Shown here one piece after another: positions 1-5,307 of a stretch of DNA of 5,307 nucleotides. The first letter of the stretch is position 1. Each line of letters opens with the position of its first letter. Source of the DNA: Candidatus Altimarinota bacterium (GTDB lineage: Bacteria > Patescibacteriota > Gracilibacteria > BD1-5 > UBA6164); contig JAMOOA010000193.1 in assembly GCA_027066255.1 (NCBI GenBank), positions 1 through 5,307 on the forward strand. The letters are read 5' to 3'. A program made the translations under genes and the position numbers. The notes under the pieces were generated by a model, which saw only the letters and a list, made by a program, of their open reading frames with translations, did no database searches and was not told the DNA's origin.

Positions 1-2379
1 TGCATTGTAAGAATCAGGAACAAGATATCAGGATATCTTGGATATAGGAACCTCTTTTACTCCTCATGGCTTTGACCAATTTTTTACAGGTTCTCCTATA
101 TGAATATAGTCCATAAACTCTCTCCATATAGGACCAGCTCATTCGAGACCGTTTCATTTGTAATTGAGTTCTTTTCCATCTGTGTTCCCAGCCCAAACTA
201 CTGTAGTGTATTGAGGAGTGTATCCTATTGTCCAAAGATTTCTTGGGTAAATTTGCTTTTTTCCTCAGGAGACGAATTGTTTAGTAGAGGTTCCTGTTTT
301 TGCTGCGACCTTTCTTCATGAGAGAGAGAGATATTTATTCCAAAACTCTGGTCTTTCTTCGGTACTACTGAGCATGTAGTTTGTTATAAACGCTGTACTA
401 GGATCGAGAACTTCTTCTCACTCATTATCCTCAGGAATGAACTCTTCTATAATGAGTCCTTTTGAATCAAGTATCTTTGTAATAGGAACGAGTTCTTTTT
501 TCTTTCCCATGTTGGCATACACACTATAAGCTTGAACCATTTCGAGGGGAGTCATGAGTCATGTCCCAAGTGCCATAGATGCTCCATAACTATATTCTTT
601 TTCGTAATTTCCAAAGTACTCTTTCTTGAAGTCAGAGAGAGTAGTTGTTCCAAGTTTTTCCATAAAACTTATAATGGCTTGCTCTCACCCAGCAAGATAG
701 AACATCTTAATTGCTGGAATATTTCTTGAGTGATTGAGGGCTTTGATGATAGTCATCTTTCACATGAACTTTCCATCAAAGTTATTTGGTGTGTATCCTC
801 ATGGAAACACAGTCTTTACATCATATACAGGTGTTTTTGTTCCTATTATCTCTTTATCCACAGCCATAGAGTATACAAATGGTTTAAACGTAGAACCAGG
901 CTGAAGACGGGAGGTGATAATATTTACATTTCATTTATTTTCCTGATCAAAATAATCAACACCTCAGACCATTGCAAGTATTTCACCAGTTTCGTTATCA
1001 ATAGTTATGAGAGCTGCATTATGAGCATCATATTTTGATGCATTTATCTCTGCTTGCTTTTCTACTATTTCTTGTGCTTTGTTTTGAAGTTTAGGATCAA
1101 GAGAAGTATATATTCTGAGTCCTCCTTGTTCGATAAGTTCTTTTGAATATTTGCGTTCTAAGTATTCACGTATAAAAAATACAAAATGAGGGTATTTTAT
1201 ATTTTCACTATATTCTTCAAATGTATATCCAATGGCTTCAATAAGGGATTCTTTATATTGATCAAAAGTTATATAGTCATCTTCTAGCATTCTCTGGAGT
1301 ATGAAGTCTTTTCTCCCTGTTTGGTACTCAAGGATACTAGACTCTCCCATATCTATTTTAATTCCGTTGAGTAGAGAGAGGAACTTAGAATAATCCATAA
1401 CACTACACCCATCTCCATCAACACTTATATACTGCTTGAGTTTTGTTTTTTCTAGACCACATAAAAGTGCTTTAGAATCAGAGAATCTTTGGAGTTTCCA
1501 TCCAGTGATAAAATTCTTGAGAGCTTCTACAGCTTCAGCATGTAATATAGTGTCTTTCTTTGAAATAATATTCGTAGTATTCTCGTTATCTCCAGAGGCA
1601 TATAGGTATGGGTATCCTAAGACTCTATCGTAGTGGTTATAAGGAGAGTAGTATGTAGGACCTTTTGGCAGAGAGGCAAGAATAGAAGACTCAAGAACTC
1701 CGATATCTTTTGCGCTTTTTCAAAAGAATGTCTGAGCAGCCTGTTCTATACCATAGGCATTACTTCAAAATGATATTTTATTAAGGTAGAGCTCAAGTAT
1801 TTTTTCTTTGGATACTTCATTCGTAAGTTTATAGGCAAGGTACATCTCCTTAATCTTTCTCTCAGCTGTTTTTTCGTTCTTGATAATAGTATTTCTTATG
1901 AGCTGTTGAGTAAGGGTAGACGTCCCTCATAAAGAGTCTCTTTCTCCTGTTACCCTCTGGAGTACAGCTCTTATGAGACCAATAAAGTCGATTCCGGGAT
2001 TTTCAAAAAACCTCTTATCTTCTCACGCAACAATAGCATGTACCATGTTTTGGTTGATATCTCCATAGCCGATATAAGTTCTTTTCTCTTTAAATATACT
2101 GTAGAGCTCGTTTCCATCCCTATCATAGATAATAGATGATTGTGCAATTTCAAGATTCTCGAGTTCACTTATAGCGGGGAGGGGTTCTATGTATTTTTTG
2201 TAAAGTACAAAAGTAGCTCATCCTCAAACAATTATAAAAAACAGGAGTCCATAGACGATAATTTTTCTCATAACTCTTGCAAAACCAAGAGATCATTTCT
2301 TTTTTATTTTTCTCTTGCTTCTTTTCTTATAAGAAGTTGTTTTATTTCAGCTTTGTAGCTCTCTTCTTTTAAAGGGCAT
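1..2379 (-). CDS. Class A penicillin-binding protein (PBP1A type; glycosyltransferase plus transpeptidase), 3' end cut by window edge
   Basis: Bifunctional peptidoglycan synthase: a membrane-anchored GT51 domain polymerises lipid II and a transpeptidase domain crosslinks the stem peptides outside the membrane. Reading TGA as Gly gives one open frame of 793 codons with 21 TGA codons; read in the standard code it shatters. From the N terminus: a Lys/Arg-rich cytoplasmic tail (1-38); one membrane segment (about 40-60); the GT51 motif AIVAGEDKRFF with catalytic Glu120; GGTSTLTQQL (from 151); RKIKEMYLA (174-182); LELYLNKISFG; AAQTFFGKSAKD; then the transpeptidase motifs STFK (Ser496 nucleophile, Lys499), SRN (551-553) and KTGTS (694-698), followed by the GYTPQYTTVVWAGN segment. 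Two oddities: an insertion of about 100 residues at 255-355, where relatives have a short link, and Asn127 where the first GT51 motif usually has His. The ATG at 2379 was chosen because it overlaps the upstream LCP stop; ATG at 2271, just before the membrane segment, is the alternative. The C terminus lies beyond base 1. Confidence 0.95.
2369..2379 (-). other. 11-nt stop/start overlap of LCP gene and PBP gene
   Basis: The LCP frame ends AAT TCT CAT GCC CTT TAA, and the PBP ATG lies inside it in another frame (CATGCCC). No Shine-Dalgarno sequence precedes the PBP start. The overlap suggests translational coupling, so that ribosomes finishing the LCP protein start the PBP. This rests on the assumed ATG at 2379; if the PBP starts at 2271 there is no overlap. 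Confidence 0.7.
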
Positions 2380-3790
2380 GAGAATTATTACTTAGTTCTA
2401 AAAAATCTGTTTCTTCAAAATTGTTTCACAAGATTATTTCTATTCTGATATCATCTTGAGAGTATATAGGACTATCAGTTTTCTTTGTATCAAATCACAA
2501 AGCTTCACTGAGAAATATAAGAGTTGCATCAGTTTCTTCTATACCATTATAGTACAAAATCGATTTTTCAAACTTTTTTTCTCTGATGTTCCCTATAGAG
2601 TTTTCTTCAGGAATATTGAATCCATATTTTGTGAGTGTGTCAGCAAGCGAACTTGCAAGGAACTTTCTTCTTGTAGAGTTATATATATTGATAGGAATAG
2701 CCGAGGTGTAGAGCTCTTGATGTTCGAAGATAAGAGATGTATATGTCTCGATTTTTCAATATTCTGAGAGTTTGTTAATATTTGATCATTCAACAAGTAA
2801 AACACTTTGCCCTCAAAAAAAATCTCTTTGAGGACTGTAAAGAAATCCTCCTTTGGAACAAATAGGACTTCAGCTAAAGCAAGTATCATTGAGGTTGAAG
2901 GAGAGTATCTTCTCATCTCCTCCAGCCTTAAAAGTGATAGCGAGTTTGAGAAGAGTGGATATATCTATATCGGTTTTTATATTGTCTTGTATAGCACTAT
3001 AGAGTTCCCTAATTTTTTTATTATCTTTAAAGTATCAAAGGCTCAGTATTTTATTCTTGAGACTAGAAAGTATTTCTTGTTGTCTCAGACTCCTATCAAA
3101 ATCACTGGTTGAATGCCTACTTCTTGCATATTTGAGAGCAACATTTCCATCAAGAGTCCAAGTTCATTTTTTGAGTATAAAGGTAGTATATCAGAGGCTA
3201 TCGTCTGGAAACTTATAATCAACAAAGTTTTTTTCAAGAGTTACATCGACTCCTCAGACTATATCTATGATTTTTTCGAACCCTTCAAAATCTACGTTTA
3301 CGTAATAATCGATTTCTTGTCCAGTAATTTCTGTTATTTTACTCTTGAGCTTCTCTATAGCAATATCTTCACCGAGAGGCTTATACACTTCATATACTTT
3401 ATTTATTTTTGAAGGTTTATAAGAATCCTCATATTCTATATAGAGGTCTCTGGGTATTGAAAAAAGAGTTATTGTTTTTTTTTCAGTACTTATACTCGCA
3501 AGTATAATTGTGTCAGTAAGATCAGGAGCGTCATGATTTCCACCTCACCTTCATAGTAGGAGAATATTGAGGTCTTTTTTCTTTTTTTCAGTACCTCCAG
3601 AACTTGTTGCTTGCAAGAAAGGGGTAGTAGTATCAGTAAAATAATCAAAGTTGAAGTTGATATTGTTACTAAAAGTAAGAGTTTGTATTCAGAGGAAGAA
3701 TATCAAAAAAATCCCTACTATTCATACCACATAGGGAAGAGTATTAGTTTTTTCTAGAGTCTTTTTTATTTTATATTTTTTGAAAAACAC
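2369..3790 (-). CDS. LytR-CpsA-Psr (LCP) family cell-wall protein with LytR C-terminal domain
   Basis: LCP proteins are membrane-anchored phosphotransferases that move lipid-linked wall polymers onto peptidoglycan or other acceptors outside the cell. With TGA as Gly this is 473 residues with 14 TGA codons. It has a Lys-rich cytoplasmic start, a membrane segment (about 18-38), a Thr/Ser-rich linker, and then the LCP core: DLNILLLGRGGG, PDLTDTI (Asp90, Asp93), SIPRDLY (Arg114, Asp115), SKINKVYE, GGVDV, LDGNVALKYARSRH (Arg223, Arg225) and DRSLRQQ (Asp232, Arg233, Arg236). These are the Arg and Asp positions that bind the pyrophosphate and metal in characterised members. A LytR_C-like domain follows from about 365, starting IPINIYNST. 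No ATG lies between the upstream in-frame stop (3818-3820) and the membrane segment, so GTG at 3790 is the best start, about 38 nt after the predicted promoter. It is the first gene of an operon with the PBP. The polymer it transfers cannot be told from sequence. Confidence 0.93.
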
Positions 3791-3834
3791 GATGAATTTT
3801 AACTGTTTATTGAATCTCTATTTTGAGCCTGCAT

Positions 3835-3862
3835 ACTATATAGAAAAAGTATTTTTTTTCAA
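3835..3862 (-). promoter_or_regulatory. Predicted sigma-70-type promoter of the LCP-PBP operon
   Basis: On the minus strand there is a -35 of TTGAAA (complement of 3857-3862), a 16-nt spacer and a -10 of TATAGT (complement of 3835-3840). Each hexamer matches the consensus at 5 of 6 positions. Transcription would begin near 3828, leaving a leader of about 38 nt before the GTG at 3790. The -35 lies inside the inverted repeat at 3845-3873. Confidence 0.6.
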
Positions 3863-3873
3863 AAAATACTTTT
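3845..3873. repeat. Perfect 13-bp inverted repeat between divergent promoters
   Basis: The arms AAAAGTATTTTTT (3845-3857) and AAAAAATACTTTT (3861-3873) are perfectly complementary around the 3-nt spacer TTC. The repeat covers the -35 of the LCP promoter and touches the likely -35 of sodB. It could be an operator that controls both genes, or an AT-rich cruciform. It is unlikely to be a terminator because both flanking genes are transcribed away from it. AT-rich DNA makes such repeats easier to get by chance, but 13 perfect pairs is long. Confidence 0.6.
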
Positions 3874-3899
3874 GGAAAAATCTTATTATATTTTATAGT
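3872..3899 (+). promoter_or_regulatory. Possible sodB promoter
   Basis: TTGGAA (3872-3877, 4 of 6 to the -35 consensus), a 16-nt spacer and TATAGT (3894-3899, 5 of 6 to the -10). The start would be near 3906, about 26 nt before the ATG. It has the same -10 hexamer and spacing as the divergent LCP promoter. The -35 is weak and the surrounding DNA is very AT-rich, so other placements are possible. Confidence 0.4.
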
Positions 3900-3931
3900 T
3901 TCTTTGTATATATTTATTAACTTGAAAAAAT

Positions 3932-4507
3932 ATGAAGCACGAACTTATGAAACTTCCATATGAACTTAATGCTCTTGAACCATTTATGTCAGCTGAAACA
4001 CTTCAGTATCATCACGGAAAACATCATCTCGCATATATCAATAAACTCAATGAACTTCAAGAAGGGGCAGAGTTTGAATCTATGGAACTCGAAGATATTA
4101 TTCAGAAATCTTCAGGAGGAGTATTTAATAATGCAGCTCAGATATGGAATCATAATCTCTTTTGGAATACTCTTAAAATCAATAATGGAGCAAATCCAGA
4201 AGGAAAACTTTTAGAAATGATAGAAGCAAGTTTCTGAAGTTTTGAGAATTTTAAAGCAAAATTCAAGGCAGAATCACTCGGAAGGTTTGGTTCTGGTTGG
4301 GTTTGGCTTGTTCAAAAAGGAGATGCTCTTGAGATATATTCAACACCAAATGCTGAGAACCCACTCACAGAAGGAGGTACGGCGCTTCTTGGTTGTGATG
4401 TCTGGGAGCATAGTTACTATATAGATACGAGAAATGACAGAGGACAATATATAGAAAACTTTTGGAATATTGTAGATTGGGGAGTGGTTGAAGGGAGAAT
4501 GAAGTAG
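3932..4507 (+). CDS. sodB: Superoxide dismutase, iron type
   Basis: Cytoplasmic enzyme that converts superoxide to hydrogen peroxide and oxygen. It is complete at 191 residues, the usual length for the family, with no signal peptide. The four metal ligands are visible: His27 (in QYHHGKHH), His74 (in IWNHNLFW), and Asp156 and His160 (in DVWEHSYY). The outer-sphere Gln is at position 70 (AAQIWNH) and Ala at 141 (STPNAENP), which is the iron-type pattern; manganese enzymes carry Gly at the first and Gln at the second. One TGA (4235-4237) encodes Gly102 in EASFGSFENF, where relatives have Gly, so standard translation would stop at 101 residues. The start MKHELMKLPYEL matches the family N terminus, and no Shine-Dalgarno sequence precedes it. 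It stands alone between divergent and convergent neighbours, so it is probably monocistronic. Only 1 of 17 glycines uses TGA, far fewer than in the wall genes. Confidence 0.97.
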
Positions 4508-4523
4508 TTATGTGAATTAAGAT

Positions 4524-4559
4524 AAAAAAAACCTCAGAGGATACTCTGAGGTTTTTTTT
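4524..4559. terminator. Bidirectional intrinsic terminator between sodB and the small gene
   Basis: Stem CCTCAGAG (4532-4539) and CTCTGAGG (4544-4551) around the loop GATA, flanked by eight A on the left (4524-4531) and eight T on the right (4552-4559), so the pairing extends through the tracts. Read rightward it ends sodB 17 nt after its stop. Read leftward it ends the convergent small gene, whose stop is at 4577. The A and T tracts give a U run in both directions. Confidence 0.93.
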
Positions 4560-4576
4560 ATCTGTTGCTTCATGCT

Positions 4577-4792
4577 TTAGTTCTCTATGACTGAACCATA
4601 TTTTTTTAAAAAGCCTGAAAGAGTCTCTTTTGTAGATTTTCATAAAGGTTCTAGAATACTGTGGATTTTAGATGCTACCTCCCATGTAGCTCATTTTAGA
4701 AGCCAAGCAATTCCCCATAGCTTATGAACATCAAATTCATTATTTAGAGTTTTAGGGCTATCATTAATATTGGAACTTTGTTCTGAGGTCAT
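4577..4792 (-). CDS. Hypothetical 71-residue protein with two TGA-glycine codons
   Basis: ATG (4790-4792) to TAA (4577-4579). With TGA as Gly the frame is open for 71 residues and begins MTSEQSSNINDSPKTLNNEF. Gly34 and Gly51 are TGA, so standard annotation misses it. I do not recognise the family. The first 20 residues are polar and look disordered. Residues 23-50 are rich in Trp, Leu, Ile and Ala with interspersed Lys and Glu (VHKLWGIAWLLKGATWEVA), suggesting an amphipathic helix, possibly membrane-associated, rather than a clean membrane span. The tail (KSTKETLSGFLKKYGSVIEN) is again amphipathic. Support for a real gene: a TTGACA-type promoter just upstream, a bidirectional terminator 17 nt after the stop, and a fit to the gap between sodB and moxR. 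No signal peptide is evident. Homologues cannot be judged from the sequence alone. Confidence 0.72.
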
Positions 4793-4824
4793 TTTTGTAA
4801 GTTTTCATATAAAATAATACTTAT

Positions 4825-4852
4825 ATTTAACTTATATACATTTATCTGTCAA
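4825..4852 (-). promoter_or_regulatory. Predicted promoter of the 71-aa gene
   Basis: On the minus strand there is a perfect -35 TTGACA (complement of 4847-4852), a 16-nt spacer and TTAAAT as -10 (complement of 4825-4830, 4 of 6). Transcription would start near 4818, about 25 nt before the ATG at 4792. The -10 is uncertain because several AT-rich hexamers lie close by. Confidence 0.5.
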
Positions 4853-4866
4853 CTATTTTTCATCGG

Positions 4867-4885
4867 TTTCTTACGTATTTCTTAC
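4867..4885 (+). repeat. Tandem TTTCTTAC direct repeat upstream of moxR
   Basis: TTTCTTAC occurs at 4867-4874 and again at 4878-4885, an 11-bp period that puts both copies on the same face of the helix. TACGTATTT at 4872-4880 straddles the two copies and recurs at 4908-4916. Possible protein-binding sites in the moxR promoter region; no regulator is identified. Confidence 0.45.
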
Positions 4886-4893
4886 AATGAGTA

Positions 4894-4906
4894 TATACTT
4901 TATAAA
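4894..4906 (+). promoter_or_regulatory. Possible -10 region of moxR promoter
   Basis: Two candidate -10 hexamers: TATACT (4894-4899) and TATAAA (4901-4906). Neither has a convincing -35 at 16-18 nt; the best for the first is TTACGT at 4871-4876. If the promoter is activator-dependent, the repeats just upstream could compensate. Placement is tentative. Confidence 0.3.
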
Positions 4907-4917
4907 ATACGTATTTT
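4904..4917. repeat. 14-bp perfect palindrome upstream of moxR
   Basis: AAAATACGTATTTT is its own reverse complement, centred between 4910 and 4911, 16 nt before the moxR ATG. Its ACGTATTT half-site also occurs at 4873-4880. It overlaps the second candidate -10 and would lie in or next to the transcription start, a position typical of a repressor operator. Confidence 0.5.
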
Positions 4918-4932
4918 GTAACGCACGGAAAT

Positions 4933-5307
4933 ATGAAGGAAAATACTACAAAAATAGAGAGTTTTTTTAATGAGCTCGATCGAGTCATTACAGGACAGCA
5001 AGACCTCAAGAGAGATATACTTATTTGCCTTCTTTCGGGAGGACATATTCTCCTCGAAGGAGCTCCTGGTCTTGCAAAGACCCTCACAGTAAACACAGTT
5101 GCAAAAATCATGGGAATGAGTTTTCAGCGTATACAATTCACTCCTGATTTACTCCCGAGTGACCTCATCGGAGCAAAGATATATGATCCTGGAAGTAAAA
5201 AATTTGACGTAAAAAAGTGACCAATATTCGCAAATTTTGTTCTGGCCGATGAGATAAATAGAGCTCCAAGTAAGGTTCAATCAGCACTCCTTGAGGCAAT
5301 GGAGGAG
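4933..5307 (+). CDS. MoxR-family AAA+ ATPase, N-terminal part (cut by window edge)
   Basis: MoxR ATPases are cytoplasmic AAA+ chaperones that usually act with von Willebrand A domain proteins in assembling or activating envelope or metal-cofactor complexes. The 125 residues present include the typical N-terminal helix and VITGQQDLKRDILICLL, Walker A GAPGLAKT (43-50), the RIQFTPDLLPSDLIG segment (66-80) that is diagnostic of MoxR, and Walker B VLADE (103-107) followed by INRAPSKVQSALLEAMEE. TGA at 5218-5220 is Gly96 in KKGPIFANF, where MoxR proteins have Gly; standard translation would stop after 95 residues. ATG 4933 is the first start in frame and gives the usual short N terminus; only a weak purine stretch (GGAAA) precedes it. 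Sensor 1, the arginine finger and the lid domain are outside the window, as are any partner genes. Confidence 0.95.

Noticed and set aside
1..2379. PBP gene as a pseudogene broken by many stop codons
   Set aside because: All the breaks are TGA, and the frame and conserved motifs continue across each of them. There is no TAA, TAG or frameshift.
2593..2916. Minus-strand 107-residue open frame
   Set aside because: It lies in a shifted frame inside the LCP gene, whose correct frame carries conserved sequence throughout.
2456..3412. A chain of plus-strand open frames of about 100 residues (2456-2767, 2807-3112, 3113-3412)
   Set aside because: They are codon-aligned antisense to the LCP gene, have low-complexity Ser/Phe-rich translations and show no family motif.
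3845..3873. AT-rich inverted repeat as a transcription terminator
   Set aside because: The genes on both sides are transcribed away from it, so there is no transcript for it to end. It has no GC core.
4235..4237. TGA in sodB as selenocysteine, readthrough or tryptophan
   Set aside because: The position is a family glycine (ASFGSF), TGG is used for all tryptophans, and the same TGA-glycine pattern occurs in unrelated neighbouring genes.
4365..4643. Minus-strand 92-residue open frame antisense to the end of sodB
   Set aside because: It runs through the terminator hairpin, overlaps sodB and the 71-aa gene in a different frame, and has no recognisable motif.
1..5307. CRISPR arrays, tRNA or rRNA genes, insertion sequences
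   Set aside because: No regularly spaced repeats, cloverleaf-like segments, transposase motifs or terminal inverted repeats with target duplications were seen.

Overview
The window comes from a bacterium that reads TGA as glycine (genetic code 25). That code is known from the Patescibacteria (CPR) lineages Gracilibacteria and Absconditabacteria (SR1/BD1-5). In every long gene here, in-frame TGA falls where the protein family has glycine. Examples are the ASFGSF loop of the superoxide dismutase, the KKGPIF segment before Walker B of the MoxR ATPase, and the GED and GG segments of the class A penicillin-binding protein. TGG still encodes tryptophan, and the genes end with TAA or TAG. A standard bacterial translation breaks all five genes into false fragments. 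The DNA is AT-rich, and I see no clear Shine-Dalgarno sequence before any start.

Layout: (1) 1-3790, minus strand: a two-gene cell-wall operon. The first gene is a LytR-CpsA-Psr (LCP) protein, likely a wall-polymer ligase, starting at a GTG. Its end overlaps by 11 nt the start of a bifunctional class A penicillin-binding protein (PBP1A type), which runs off the left edge. (2) 3791-3931: a divergent intergenic region with a good sigma-70-type promoter for the wall operon, a weaker one for sodB, and a perfect 13-bp inverted repeat between and overlapping them. (3) 3932-4507, plus strand: a complete iron-type superoxide dismutase, followed by a bidirectional terminator. (4) 4577-4792, minus strand: a 71-aa protein of unknown function, invisible in the standard code because it contains two TGA-glycine codons. 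It converges on sodB across the shared terminator. (5) 4793-4932: a second divergent intergenic region, with a TTGACA-type promoter for the small gene and a cluster of short repeats and a palindrome before the next gene. (6) 4933-5307, plus strand: the N-terminal 125 residues of a MoxR-family AAA+ ATPase, cut by the right edge.

Functionally, the left part builds the cell envelope: peptidoglycan polymerisation and crosslinking by the PBP, and attachment of anionic or other polymers by the LCP protein. SodB is oxidative-stress defence. MoxR ATPases usually act as chaperones beside von Willebrand A proteins, but such partners would lie outside the window. I see no mobile element, CRISPR array, rRNA or tRNA. 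No stretch over 300 bases lacks a gene. The core genes belong to known families. The least explained items are the small protein, the roughly 100-residue insertion in the PBP, the two intergenic repeat clusters and the uneven use of TGA-glycine between genes.
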